35,030 nucleotides of DNA from HGM04593 sp045660825 (GCA_045660825.1 JAZREN010000072.1:1-35030); one strand, 5' to 3'; counted from the stretch's first letter, positions 1 through 9,006 are shown. A program made the numbers and translations. Notes: generated by a model from the sequence alone, not told the origin.

Positions 1-1380
1 CGTCTCGCCCGAATCGCCCAAAGACTCCAATTCGCCTATAATCTTATACATAGCCTTTATCTTCACAGATGTACTTTCGCTTATCTCACCTTTAGAGACC
101 TCATTCAAGAATGTTGCTATTTCATACTCTACGCGATCCGAAATTTCCTCGTATTTAATAAGTTTATCTCTGAGAGTATCAAACTTATCAGAGTCTGACT
201 CGTTTATTGCCGTACGAGCATACTCGGCTCCGTTCTTCGAAATTTGGGCAAAATGTATAATCTCTTCAAAAGCTTGCTCCACCGAAAGTTCGGGAGTGGC
301 AAGAGGACCGGCCGAAATATATTTCAATCTAAAGGCCTCGGACTCTTGATTTTTCGGAACACGAACAATATAACTTACAACCTTGCCTATCCATCCTGTG
401 AACCACACAAGCAACAACGTATTTATAGTATTGAACAATGTGTGCAACATAGACAATCCATAAAGAGCAGCAGTTGCCTCGGGCGCGGTTGCATCGTTCA
501 CTGCAAATCCTTCGGCTGCGGGGTTAGGAAGGCCAAATATTACAGCAGTAACGCTACCAACCAAATTAAGGAAAGGCTTAAAAAGAATCAATGCCCATAT
601 AACACCAAACAGATTGAAAATAGTGTGTGACATTGCAGCACGTTTCGCTTGCGTGTTTCCAACGGCAGCTGCAATATTAGCGGTGATTGTGGTGCCGATA
701 TTCTCGCCAAGCACCATTGCACAAGCCATATCGAAAGGTATCCACCCCATGCTGAGCATGATGAGAGTGATTGCCATTGTTGCCGACGATGACTGCAACA
801 CAAGTGTGAGCACCGTGCCGAACGCAAGGAACAGCAGCACTGAACCAAAGCCGTAAGATGACCACGCTGTAACAAACTCAAGCACCTCGGGTGTCTGTCG
901 CAGGTCGGGCACAGACTCTTTCATGAATGAAAGACCCAAGAACAAGAGGCTGAAACCAACAATCAACTCACCGACATTCTTGCGCTTGTCCTTCTTTGAG
1001 TTGGAGAAAAGAAATCCGAACAACATCAAGGGAATGGCAAGTACCGATATATCGGCCTTGAAACCGAGCCATGAGACCATCCATGCTGTAACTGTAGTAC
1101 CGATATTTGCACCCATGATTACTCCAATGGCCTGTGTAAGTGTGAGCAATCCTGCATTTACAAAGCTCACCACCATAACGGTTGTGGCCGATGAGGACTG
1201 AATGATTGAGGTCACGCCCACTCCTGTCAAAACGCCTTTAAGAGGATTTGATGTCATTGCCGAGAGAAAACCACGCAGTCTGTCGCCGGCAGCCTTCTGC
1301 AATCCGGAACTCATGAGGTTCATTCCGTAGAGGAACATTCCCAATGCTCCCAATAAAGTAAACACTTGTAATATTTCCAT
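1..1380 (-). CDS. Na+/phosphate cotransporter with PhoU-like C-terminal domain (partial)
   Basis: The gene starts at ATG 1380 and stays open to the left edge (460 codons visible, stop outside). Translation gives a hydrophobic protein with two copies of the family signature, QSSSATT near residue 60 and QSSSATM near residue 185, each followed by a GANIGTT or GENIGTT stretch. These inverted repeats are the hallmark of Na+/Pi cotransporters (NptA/YjbB/PF02690), which take up or export phosphate across the inner membrane. After the last membrane segment (about residue 345) the chain becomes charged and helical, with repeated acidic and lysine heptads, as in the PhoU-like domain fused to many bacterial members. 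It diverges from a PhoB/OmpR-type two-component system, so phosphate-linked control is plausible but only inferred. No clear -7 box was found for this strand. Confidence 0.92.
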   Translation of the reverse strand, partial: MEILQVFTLLGALGMFLYGMNLMSSGLQKAAGDRLRGFLSAMTSNPLKGVLTGVGVTSIIQSSSATTVMVVSFVNAGLLTLTQAIGVIMGANIGTTVTAWMVSWLGFKADISVLAIPLMLFGFLFSNSKKDKRKNVGELIVGFSLLFLGLSFMKESVPDLRQTPEVLEFVTAWSSYGFGSVLLFLAFGTVLTLVLQSSSATMAITLIMLSMGWIPFDMACAMVLGENIGTTITANIAAAVGNTQAKRAAMSHTIFNLFGVIWALILFKPFLNLVGSVTAVIFGLPNPAAEGFAVNDATAPEATAALYGLSMLHTLFNTINTLLLVWFTGWIGKVVSYIVRVPKNQESEAFRLKYISAGPLATPELSVEQAFEEIIHFAQISKNGAEYARTAINESDSDKFDTLRDKLIKYEEISDRVEYEIATFLNEVSKGEISESTSVKIKAMYKIIGELESLGDSGET

Positions 1381-1526
1381 AATATGTTTGAAATTTTGTA
1401 TTGCAAAGAAAATGTATAATTGTTTCATAAATGTTACAAAAAAATTAGACTTTAGTTAAAGGGCAAGACAATGTTACATTTTTATTAAATATCAGTTATG
1501 GTAATCACTAGTTCGGTTTTTCTCCC

Positions 1527-1534
1527 TATTTTTG
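1527..1534 (+). promoter_or_regulatory. Bacteroidota -7 promoter box for the response regulator
   Basis: TATTTTTG fits the Bacteroidota -7 consensus TAnnTTTG exactly and ends 24 nt before ATG 1559. An in-frame TTG codon lies inside this box, so a start there would sit upstream of the likely transcription start. This favours ATG 1559. No convincing -33 TTTG element was seen. Confidence 0.6.
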
Positions 1535-1558
1535 CAACAGGATAATACATATAAGTAT

Positions 1559-2257
1559 ATGGTAACAGAACGCATTTTGATTGTAGATGACGAAGAGACC
1601 TTGTGCGAGGTTCTCAAACTGAACTTGGAAAACGAAGGCTACGACGTTGACATTGCATTCAGCGCCGAGCAGGCACTGACACTCGACCTTAAGAGTTATT
1701 CGCTCATTCTCCTTGACATAATGATGGGAGAAATCAGCGGCATAAAGATGGCAAAGATGATGAAGGCCGATGTGACGACGGCTGATATACCCATCATATT
1801 CTGCACCGCGCGCGACAGCGAGGACGACATGATAATGGGACTGAACATCGGCGCCGACGACTACATCATGAAACCCTACACCGTGCGTAATGTGATTGCC
1901 AGGGTAAAAAGTGTGCTGCGTCGCACTGCAGGGCATAAAAACAATGCCACTACAACCGAAAAGCCCAATACACTGCAAGTAGAAGGACTGATACTTGACA
2001 TGGAGTTCAAGCGTTGCATGGTTGATGGTACAGAAGTAAAGCTCGCGCGCAAGGAGTTTGAACTGCTGGCCTACCTCATTTCGCACCGTGGCAAGATTCT
2101 TTCACGTGAACAGATTCTGAGCCGCGTGTGGAGCGACGAGGTTGTCGTGCTCGACCGCACTATAGATGTAAACATCACCCGCCTGCGTTCCAAGATTGGC
2201 GCATATGGTTCATATATTGTAACACGTTCAGGGTTTGGCTATGGTTTCCGTGATTAA
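1559..2257 (+). CDS. OmpR/PhoB-family response regulator
   Basis: This 232-residue protein has a receiver domain (about 1-120) and a winged-helix DNA-binding domain (about 135-230). Phosphorylation residues are in place: acidic pair D10/D11, acceptor D53 in LILLDIMM, T83 and K105 in YIMKPY. The C-terminal part shows the OmpR wing and recognition region (LARKEFELLAYL, then VWSDEVVVLDRTIDVNITRLR). ATG 1559 was chosen because the earlier in-frame TTG falls within the -7 box. The downstream histidine kinase overlaps its 3' end by 17 nt, so the two form one transcription unit and surely a cognate pair. Divergence from a Na+/Pi transporter suggests a PhoB-like role, but the sequence alone does not settle the stimulus. 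Confidence 0.93.
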   Translation: MVTERILIVDDEETLCEVLKLNLENEGYDVDIAFSAEQALTLDLKSYSLILLDIMMGEISGIKMAKMMKADVTTADIPIIFCTARDSEDDMIMGLNIGADDYIMKPYTVRNVIARVKSVLRRTAGHKNNATTTEKPNTLQVEGLILDMEFKRCMVDGTEVKLARKEFELLAYLISHRGKILSREQILSRVWSDEVVVLDRTIDVNITRLRSKIGAYGSYIVTRSGFGYGFRD

Positions 2258-3677
2258 ATTGTCCTACCACAAACGACTTTTTCTGATGTTGCTTACATTC
2301 TCTTGGAGCATCATACTCTGCTTTGTAGGCTTTCAATATATAAGAGAAAAACAGTATAAGTCTGAATTTCTCAATGCTCAACTGCAGTTATACAACAGAC
2401 ACCTGATTGAAAGGGTTGAAAATGGGCTTCCGTATAAAAACTACATAAACATCAACGAAAAGCCTTTTGATGAACTGCGCATATCAATAATTACACTATC
2501 AGGCGCTGTTATATATGACAACATGCTCGCCGTAGATTCACTTGACAATCACAGGATGCGCCCTGAAATTGCCGATGCAATAAAAAAAGGAACAGCATAT
2601 CGTATCGGGCGTCAATCGGCCAGTGATGGACGTGAATATTTCTATTCGGCGACAAAGGGAGAACGAGTCATTGTCCGCACTGCAATACCATACTCATCAT
2701 CTCTAAATGAATTACTCAAAGCTGATTGGTCATTCTTGGGTGTTATGCTCATCATAAGTTTTACAATGAGCATTCTTGCCTATTTTGCCACACGTCGGTT
2801 GGGAAAGAACATAGAGCGACTGAACCGATTTGCTGCAAAGGCAGAAAAAGGAGAATCGTTCGACGAGGAAGAACCATTCCCCAATGACGAACTTGGCTCC
2901 ATCTCCAACCACATTGTACAGCTCTATGCCCAATGGCAACAGACCATAAAGGACAGGGATATAGCCCATGAGGCGACGCTGCGTGAGGAACAGGAGAAAA
3001 TACGCATAAAACGACAGCTTACGAACAACATCAACCACGAACTCAAGACTCCCGTGGCATCGATTCAGGTGTGTCTTGAAACACTGCTATCGGGCATCAA
3101 TTTGAGTGAAGAGAAGCGCTTGGAGCTCATTGAAAGATGCTACACCAACAACGAACGCCTAAGACATCTGCTTGGCGATGTATCACTCATAACACGCATG
3201 GAAGATGGCAGTCAACTCATAGGCAAAGAACCGGTGAGCATTAACAACATCATTGATGAGATTGCTGCCGAACTGGAGATTATGCCCGAGGAGGAGCGTT
3301 TTGCGTTGCATAGCAATTTTAACGAGCAGGTGGTTGTAGATGGTAATCTATCGCTGATTGGTTCAATATTCCGCAACCTAACGGAGAATACCATTGCCTA
3401 TTCGGGCGGCAAGAACATCTATATCTCACTGGTTGAGAACAACGAGGACTGGTGCAGAATCTGCTTTGAGGATGACGGTTGCGGCGTTGAGGAGAAACAG
3501 TTACCACGCCTGTTCGAGAGATTCTACCGTGTAGACAAGGGACGTTCACGCCAAATGGGCGGTACCGGCCTTGGCCTTGCCATTGTGAAGCACGCAGTGC
3601 AGTTCCACAGCGGCAACATCAATGTCACCAACCGCCCAGGCGGTGGCTTGAAGTTCGAGTTCACACTCAGGAAGTAA
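2241..3677 (+). CDS. Sensor histidine kinase (PhoR-like architecture)
   Basis: The protein (478 residues from ATG 2241) has one membrane segment at about 11-31 and a second at about 164-182, which enclose a periplasmic sensor region of about 130 residues. A HAMP-like linker and coiled coil follow. The H-box NNINHELKTPV places the phosphorylated histidine at about 266. The ATPase domain has the N-box FRNLTENTIAYS, G1 DDGCGV, F-box FERFYRVDKG and G2 GGTGLGLAIVKH. It is a class I kinase that phosphorylates the overlapping upstream response regulator. I preferred ATG 2241 to an in-frame TTG six bases earlier; GTG 2250 is also possible. The sensor region has no family I recognise, so the ligand is unknown. 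Confidence 0.93.
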   Translation: MVSVIKLSYHKRLFLMLLTFSWSIILCFVGFQYIREKQYKSEFLNAQLQLYNRHLIERVENGLPYKNYININEKPFDELRISIITLSGAVIYDNMLAVDSLDNHRMRPEIADAIKKGTAYRIGRQSASDGREYFYSATKGERVIVRTAIPYSSSLNELLKADWSFLGVMLIISFTMSILAYFATRRLGKNIERLNRFAAKAEKGESFDEEEPFPNDELGSISNHIVQLYAQWQQTIKDRDIAHEATLREEQEKIRIKRQLTNNINHELKTPVASIQVCLETLLSGINLSEEKRLELIERCYTNNERLRHLLGDVSLITRMEDGSQLIGKEPVSINNIIDEIAAELEIMPEEERFALHSNFNEQVVVDGNLSLIGSIFRNLTENTIAYSGGKNIYISLVENNEDWCRICFEDDGCGVEEKQLPRLFERFYRVDKGRSRQMGGTGLGLAIVKHAVQFHSGNINVTNRPGGGLKFEFTLRK

Positions 3678-3724
3678 AAGGCTTACCTCCATTTTCAATC
3701 GGTATAACAATTAGGGTTCATTCT

Positions 3725-3778
3725 GGGCAGACACACCGGTCTGCCCCTACAAGTTCGTCTAAAGGGGCACTTCTTTTT
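3725..3778. repeat. Intergenic palindromic repeat, copy 1
   Basis: The unit begins with the perfect 8-bp inverted repeat GGGCAGAC/GTCTGCCC (3725-3732 and 3739-3746), then CCTACAAG and AAAGGGGCACTTCTTTTT. A second copy lies at 3836-3890. The pattern resembles the short REP-like palindromes scattered through many bacterial genomes; genome copy number cannot be judged here. The whole spacer 3678-4112 (435 bp) between convergent genes holds only these repeats and a hairpin. Confidence 0.75.
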
Positions 3779-3835
3779 ATCTATTATCCTTTTGACTCCG
3801 CTTGCTTTTTAGCGACCCGCGCGGCGTGCAACCAT

Positions 3836-3890
3836 GGGCAGACACACCGGCCTGCCCCTACAAGCGTCGTCTAAAGGGGCACTTCTTTTT
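3836..3890. repeat. Intergenic palindromic repeat, copy 2
   Basis: This is a near-identical copy of the unit at 3725-3778, with one change in the palindrome (GCCTGCCC for GTCTGCCC) and one extra base in the spacer. Its last 18 bases form the left arm of the hairpin at 3873-3912. Confidence 0.75.
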
Positions 3891-3912
3891 GTGCAAAAAG
3901 AAGTGCCCCTTT
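3873..3912. terminator. Perfect 18-bp hairpin between convergent genes
   Basis: AAAGGGGCACTTCTTTTT (3873-3890), loop GTGC, then its exact reverse complement (3895-3912). The hairpin is symmetrical with A/T tracts on both flanks, so it could stop transcription from the kinase gene on the left and the membrane-protein gene on the right. Its left arm is part of the repeat unit, which suggests that the repeat supplied the terminator. Confidence 0.65.
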
Positions 3913-4112
3913 TCACAAAGAAGCACTTCCAACATTTACTAAACAACTAAGAAAAAACTATACTATCATTACTCTCCTTACGAGAGCATTGCAAATATAA
4001 ATCAGTTTTTCAAAGTGTCAAAATTATTTCACAAATAAATGAAGAAAAAATCAAAACTTTTCTATGTTCGCGGGTTTTTACACTACGAACAAGCACTTGC
4101 CTTGGGCCTTTT

Positions 4113-5261
4113 TCAATTCGAATACAAGAAATACCACCAATATGTATCACCAAATTTGCGACGCACATAGTTGCTGCGAACGAAGACATCGCTATACTCA
4201 GCTTCCATTACACGTAACTCTACCAATCTATCGTGCATTGCTGCATCGCAAACAGCGAACTCATCGGAACCGGAAACGTCGGTATAGAGCATGAGTGCTT
4301 CGCGGTAATGCTTGGGCAGCCTGTCTACTGCAACCGAATCACACATTGAAAACACTGCTTTCTTGAATTCTATAAGTTTCTTCTCAAGAAGCAACGAAGT
4401 AAGATAGTACTCTTTTGCAGCCGTGGTTGCAGAATCGCACGATGCCACACGTGAAAGGAACGCGGTTGCCGGTTCGCCTTCCAAAGGCGCGGCTCCCAAC
4501 AAAGAATATACGCTATCGGGGACTAAAGGCGATGTGCGCTGCACTGGAGGCAACAATCCATCAGATGCATAGAGCTGGGGATATTCGAACACGCACTCAC
4601 CAAGTTTGCCCTCGGCGGCAAGAATGTAGGCACGCATGGCGGTGAGCTCACGTGATGCCGTAAGCGACACCTTTCCCACGTTCAAAGCCTTTGAGACATC
4701 ACCGTTATTGTAAAACGACATGACTTTGGTTTCGCGTTTGAAATTCTCCTCGCTATTGGTGAGAGTGCCCACAAGAGATATGAGCAATACCATGAGCAAA
4801 AGGTTGCGCCACAGCACCCTGTTGGTAGTCATTGTCACATCCTTAATTTTCTCGAACAGGATGCGGCGAAGGATAAAAGCCACAAAGCAGTAGAGAAAAA
4901 TTGCCGAGGCAAAAATGTATATCCATGAACAAGAGAACGCACCGCCGGTATACAAACGGCGGTCGATATCTGTTATAAAGGCCAATAGCAGCGCCGATGG
5001 AAGGTAAGCAAGTGCTGTCCATTCACGACGCAACATGGCAAAACGGTTAAGCCACAAGGCAAGTGCGGTAAGCAGTGCCGACACCACCCCACCTACAAGC
5101 CAGGGGTTAAAATCGAGTTTACCCGTTGCCACTTCGTTATAGAATGCCTCAAGAAGCGGCGCCTGATATACTGCCACAAACAAAAAGGCAAAAACAGCAA
5201 AGAGCGTGGCACACACTGTTGCCACGACTCTTTGCAAGCGTTTTTCTCCACTATCTCTCAT
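4113..5261 (-). CDS. Five-helix inner-membrane protein with C-terminal soluble domain
   Basis: The 382-residue protein has five clear hydrophobic segments, at about 11-33, 53-71, 82-97, 107-132 and 150-167, followed by a soluble helical domain of about 210 residues with an aromatic end (near TYWWYFLY). The C-terminal part contains repeated alanine-rich helices that could be TPR-like, for example AMRAYILAAEGKLGE. It may relate to the Bacteroidota DUF6057 membrane proteins, but I only recall the general look of that family and cannot confirm it. The start overlaps the glgB stop by 4 nt (ATGA), so it is co-translated with glgB as the last gene of the operon. Function unknown. Confidence 0.8.
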   Translation of the reverse strand: MRDSGEKRLQRVVATVCATLFAVFAFLFVAVYQAPLLEAFYNEVATGKLDFNPWLVGGVVSALLTALALWLNRFAMLRREWTALAYLPSALLLAFITDIDRRLYTGGAFSCSWIYIFASAIFLYCFVAFILRRILFEKIKDVTMTTNRVLWRNLLLMVLLISLVGTLTNSEENFKRETKVMSFYNNGDVSKALNVGKVSLTASRELTAMRAYILAAEGKLGECVFEYPQLYASDGLLPPVQRTSPLVPDSVYSLLGAAPLEGEPATAFLSRVASCDSATTAAKEYYLTSLLLEKKLIEFKKAVFSMCDSVAVDRLPKHYREALMLYTDVSGSDEFAVCDAAMHDRLVELRVMEAEYSDVFVRSNYVRRKFGDTYWWYFLYSN

Positions 5262-7264
5262 TCCTTATTCTTTTTCAGCACCAACGCAGTGCGGGCAGGC
5301 AGATAGAGCATGAGCCAACCTTTCTTGCGACGTGCATGAAGTTTATCATACTGTGTAAAGTGTGTCTGTGTCTCGTCGACAAGCGCATTGCCACCAAAAC
5401 GCTCGGCATCAGTATTCAGCACTATTGAATATGAACCCTCGGGAACGAGCAGACCGTAATCGGTGAACGAGCGGTTGGGGCTGAAATTGAAGACAAATAT
5501 CAGATCCTTGCGCGAGAAGGCGAGAACCTGGTCGCCATCGTTATGCCATATTTCCTGTACCGGGCGGTTCTGGAAATTACGCACGTTAGCAACGAGGTCA
5601 ATCATTGCCTTGTCAAACTCGCCAAGCAGAGTAAAGTTATAGGCAGGATTGTCTACCAGGCTCCACTGGCGGCGTGCATACTTATGGCTCCAGCCGTTAC
5701 CTTCGCGTGGGAAATCGATCCACTCGGGGTGACCGAACTCGTTACCCATGAAGTTAAGATAACCACCGTTTATGGTTGAGAGTGTCATGAGACGTATCAT
5801 CTTGTGAAGCGCGATACCGCGTGACACCATGTATGTCTCATCGCCACGGTTGAAGTGCCAGTACATATCGGCATCGACAAGGCGGAAGATGATTGTCTTG
5901 TCGCCCACAAGTGCCTGGTCGTGACTCTCGGCATATGAGATTGTCTTCTCGTCTTTACGACGGTTGGTGAGCTCCCAGAAGATTTCAGACGGTTTCCAAT
6001 CCTCGTCCTTGCGTTCCTTGATAATCTTTATCCAGAAATCGGGGATATTCATTGCCATGCGGTAATTGAAGCCGTAGCCGCCATCTTCTATGGGGGCTGC
6101 AAGACCGGGCATGCCCGACACCTCTTCGGCAATGGTTATTGCCTTTGGATTGAGTTCGTGGATGAGCATGTTTGCAAGGGTGAGATAACAGATTGCATCG
6201 CCGTTCTGACCCAAATTGTAGTAATCGGCATAAGAGCAGAATGCCTCGCCCAAACCATGGCTGTAGTATATCATTGAGGTTACGCCGTCGAAACGGAAAC
6301 CGTCGAACTTGAACTCCTCGAGCCAATACTTGCAGTTAGAGAGCAGGAAGTGCACGACCTCGTTCTTGCCATAGTCAAAGCAGAGCGAATCCCACGCACT
6401 GTGAACGCGTTTGTCATCGCCATAGAAATACTGTGCCGGGTCGCCGTCGAGCAAGCCAAGACCTTCGTTTTCGTTCTTCACTGCATGTGAGTGAACAAGG
6501 TCCATAATTACGGCAATACCCATTCCATGAGCGGCATCGATAAGTTCCTTGAGTTCCTCGGGGGTACCGAAACGTGATGATGCTGCAAAGAAGTTTGAAA
6601 CGTGATATCCGAAGCTGCCATAATAAGGATGCTCCTGGATAGCCATAATCTGAATGCAGTTATAACCGTCGGCAGCAACGCGTGGCAACACTTTCTCGCG
6701 AAACTCACGGTATGTACCGACCTTTTCCTCTTCCTGCGCCATGCCAATGTGGCACTCATAGATGAGCAACGGTGTGCTCTTTGGAACAAATCTCTTGTTC
6801 TTGAACTCATACTCCTGTTCGGGAGCCCACACCTGTGCACTGAAGATTTTTGTAGCCTCGTCCTGCACCACTCTGCGCACCCAAGCCGGTATACGCTCGC
6901 CGCAGCCGCCATTCCAATAAACCTTCATTTTATAGTGCTGACCATGAGAGAGTGCCTTTTTGGGCATCTTCCTTTCCCAAACACCGCCGGCAAGCGGCTT
7001 AAGTTCATACTCGGGAAGTTCCTCCCAATTTGAGAAATCACCAATGAGAACAATCTTTGTGGCATTGGGAGCCCACTCACGGAACACCCATCCTGTGGAG
7101 GTGCGGTGCAATCCAAAATAGAGGTAACCCGAAGCAAAGTCGGACAGTGTCTGACGTCCGTTCTTTGTAAGTTGTTTCAATCGGTTTACAAAGTATTGGT
7201 AACGTCCTTCAATACTCAAGCTATAAGGTTCCAAATAGCTGTCGCGTTCTACAAGTTTCAGCAT
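5258..7264 (-). CDS. glgB: 1,4-alpha-glucan (glycogen) branching enzyme, eukaryote-type GH13
   Basis: This 668-residue enzyme cuts alpha-1,4 glucan and re-attaches the piece through an alpha-1,6 bond to make glycogen branches. An N-terminal CBM48 domain (about 50-130, around FREWAPNATKIVLIGDFSNW) precedes the GH13 barrel. Catalytic residues are visible: nucleophile D326 in GFRFDGVTSM, acid E380 in TIAEEVSG and D449 in AESHDQ. Conserved stretches such as SFGYHVSNFFAASSRFGTPE and MDLVHSHAVKN match the GH13_8 (eukaryotic-type) branching enzymes better than the longer bacterial GH13_9 form. It sits third in an operon with a MORN protein, a YhcH-like protein and a membrane protein; it starts 31 nt after the YhcH gene and overlaps the next gene by 4 nt. 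Confidence 0.96.
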   Translation of the reverse strand: MLKLVERDSYLEPYSLSIEGRYQYFVNRLKQLTKNGRQTLSDFASGYLYFGLHRTSTGWVFREWAPNATKIVLIGDFSNWEELPEYELKPLAGGVWERKMPKKALSHGQHYKMKVYWNGGCGERIPAWVRRVVQDEATKIFSAQVWAPEQEYEFKNKRFVPKSTPLLIYECHIGMAQEEEKVGTYREFREKVLPRVAADGYNCIQIMAIQEHPYYGSFGYHVSNFFAASSRFGTPEELKELIDAAHGMGIAVIMDLVHSHAVKNENEGLGLLDGDPAQYFYGDDKRVHSAWDSLCFDYGKNEVVHFLLSNCKYWLEEFKFDGFRFDGVTSMIYYSHGLGEAFCSYADYYNLGQNGDAICYLTLANMLIHELNPKAITIAEEVSGMPGLAAPIEDGGYGFNYRMAMNIPDFWIKIIKERKDEDWKPSEIFWELTNRRKDEKTISYAESHDQALVGDKTIIFRLVDADMYWHFNRGDETYMVSRGIALHKMIRLMTLSTINGGYLNFMGNEFGHPEWIDFPREGNGWSHKYARRQWSLVDNPAYNFTLLGEFDKAMIDLVANVRNFQNRPVQEIWHNDGDQVLAFSRKDLIFVFNFSPNRSFTDYGLLVPEGSYSIVLNTDAERFGGNALVDETQTHFTQYDKLHARRKKGWLMLYLPARTALVLKKNKE

Positions 7265-7295
7265 ACTCTGTTATATTATGGTTATTATTAGTTTT

Positions 7296-7745
7296 TTATT
7301 CAACGGCAACCTTGATTACCACCTTTTTAAGTAGTGTGGGCGTAATTGCCGGGGCATGGCCATCCTGTGGGAAGAATATGACGAACTCGCCTTTGTGTAC
7401 ATTGAAATAGTCCCTTGCAGGCATGCCTACAGGATAGACTGCTGCATCATCAGCTTCGCTGTAATTTGCAGCCGGGAGCTCTGCTATTGGTGTGTAGCCC
7501 ATTGTCTCATCGGCCGAAATGGGTATCTGTATATCAATATACTTGCGATGTATTTCAACAAAAGCCTCTTCCTTGGCTTTTGGTTTTGCCTCCATGACAT
7601 TGGCATAGACTGCGTTGCCACAAATTTCGTTCCTCCCTAAAGGAAGATTCTGCAAATCGGCATTCTCAATAAAGTCAACAACTTTTGAGAAATGAGGATT
7701 CAACGCCTCATATTGTTTCAGGTTTTCCAACAAATCCAGTATCAT
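7296..7745 (-). CDS. YhcH/YjgK/YiaL-family (DUF386, EbgC-like) protein
   Basis: The 149-residue protein has the core of the YhcH/YjgK/YiaL cupin family: HRKYIDIQIPISADE, a central GMPARDYFNVHKGEFVIFFPQDGHAP with the conserved metal-binding histidine, and a final VVIKVAVE strand. Members act as sugar-handling or mutarotase/epimerase-like partners (EbgC is the small subunit of evolved beta-galactosidase). The gene lies 10 nt after the MORN gene and 31 nt before glgB, so a role in carbohydrate handling alongside glycogen branching is reasonable, though the substrate cannot be read from sequence. Confidence 0.9.
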   Translation of the reverse strand: MILDLLENLKQYEALNPHFSKVVDFIENADLQNLPLGRNEICGNAVYANVMEAKPKAKEEAFVEIHRKYIDIQIPISADETMGYTPIAELPAANYSEADDAAVYPVGMPARDYFNVHKGEFVIFFPQDGHAPAITPTLLKKVVIKVAVE

Positions 7746-7755
7746 AGCCTTATAT

Positions 7756-8931
7756 TCAATCTATTATTCCCCAATTGTATTCACACTCACGCAGCACATT
7801 GCCATCGGCATCCTTGACAATGAAACTGCCATTACGCTGCCCCTCGACGAAGACACCCTCGTAACGGGTACCATCGCTGTCGATTGCAACACCCGCTCCC
7901 TGCTCAAGACCATCGGCAAAGCCGCCACTGTACTTGCGTCCGTCGTTCATGCGGAGCACACCTGAGCCGTTCATGGAATCATCGTCCCAATAACCTTCAT
8001 AGACATCACCATTCGCCCAAGTATATATTCCCTTGCCACAGCGCTCATCGTTCTTCCACATACCGTTGTAAACATCACCGTTAGGGAAGCACATGACACC
8101 TGCGCCACTGCGTTTACCCTCCTTGAACGAACCTGCATAACTGGTACTGTCGGCTGCCTGGTATTTGCCAACACCATGCCACATGTTATCCTTGAATTCG
8201 CCTTCGTAAACCGAACCATCGGAATAGACACAGCGTCCCTTGCCCTCGCAGACATTATATGCCCACAATCCCTCATAGGTATCGCCTGTTGAAGAGATGA
8301 AAGTACCTTCGCCACTGCGACGGCTGTTTTTCCATTGACCGATATATCGGCTGTTGTCGGCCCAGATGTATGTACCTATGCCGTTGTATCGGTCACCCTT
8401 CCACTCACCTGTGTATGTAGCTCCGTCGACAAACATATATGTACCGCTACCGGCACGTTCACCCATAACCCAAGCACCTACATAGTAGTCGCCACCCGGA
8501 TAATCCATGCGGCCATATCCCTGCATATGGTCTTCGACCCAACTGCCGTCGTATTTACGTCCATCGGCAAAAAGGAATCTACCTGCGCCATGTTTCTTAC
8601 CCTCTTTATAGTCACCCTCGTAGCAATCGCCGTTCTTGTATTCATACACACCCGAGCCATGACGCTGTCCACCGAGGAATGTACCGGTATATCTGTCACC
8701 ATTGACATATATGACACAACCGGTGCCATGGGGACGTTTGCGCCTTACCTCACCAGTGTAGACCGAACCGTCGCGCAACGTAATGGTCACAGGTTCCTTT
8801 TTCTTGCCCTTATAGATGTTGAGAATTGAATTGGAGTTTGTCTCTGCCCCACTGCCGGAATCAGCCTGCGCATACATGACGCAGGTCGAGAATGAAGCCA
8901 AGAATATTATGGTAAAAAAACGTTTCATCAA
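7756..8931 (-). CDS. Exported MORN-repeat protein (about 14 repeats)
   Basis: The 391-residue protein begins with a signal peptide (residues 1 to about 21, ending VMYAQ). From about residue 58 to 380 it is built of some 14 tandem MORN repeats of exactly 23 residues, each of the form YxGxWKxGxxxGxGxYxxxNGD; the register stays intact throughout. MORN arrays form elongated beta-hairpin ribbons, usually for protein or lipid binding. No lipobox cysteine follows the signal, so it is probably periplasmic or secreted rather than a lipoprotein. It is the first gene of a four-gene operon that includes the branching enzyme, with a -7 box at 8999-9006. The partner is unknown. Confidence 0.92.
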   Translation of the reverse strand: MMKRFFTIIFLASFSTCVMYAQADSGSGAETNSNSILNIYKGKKKEPVTITLRDGSVYTGEVRRKRPHGTGCVIYVNGDRYTGTFLGGQRHGSGVYEYKNGDCYEGDYKEGKKHGAGRFLFADGRKYDGSWVEDHMQGYGRMDYPGGDYYVGAWVMGERAGSGTYMFVDGATYTGEWKGDRYNGIGTYIWADNSRYIGQWKNSRRSGEGTFISSTGDTYEGLWAYNVCEGKGRCVYSDGSVYEGEFKDNMWHGVGKYQAADSTSYAGSFKEGKRSGAGVMCFPNGDVYNGMWKNDERCGKGIYTWANGDVYEGYWDDDSMNGSGVLRMNDGRKYSGGFADGLEQGAGVAIDSDGTRYEGVFVEGQRNGSFIVKDADGNVLRECEYNWGIID

Positions 8932-8998
8932 ATGTTACTTTTATCGTTTGTACCCAAATGAGAATTTCCCATACGGGCACAATTATGCTATAATATCG

Positions 8999-9006
8999 CA
9001 AAGATA
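8999..9006 (-). promoter_or_regulatory. -7 promoter box for the MORN-glgB operon
   Basis: On the minus strand the bases read TATCTTTG, an exact TAnnTTTG match, about 68 nt upstream of ATG 8931. No good -33 element is visible, so the promoter call rests on the -7 box and position. Confidence 0.5.

Noticed and set aside
244..1201. Open frames on the plus strand over the Na+/Pi transporter gene
   Set aside because: They are antisense shadows; the minus-strand protein has clear family motifs.
1532..1558. Longer response regulator start at TTG 1532
   Set aside because: The codon lies inside the -7 promoter box, so it is not in the transcript; ATG 1559 fits.
7756..8931. Regular 69-bp DNA periodicity taken as a repeat array or CRISPR
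   Set aside because: It is coding MORN repeat period; the units are diverged and have no spacers.
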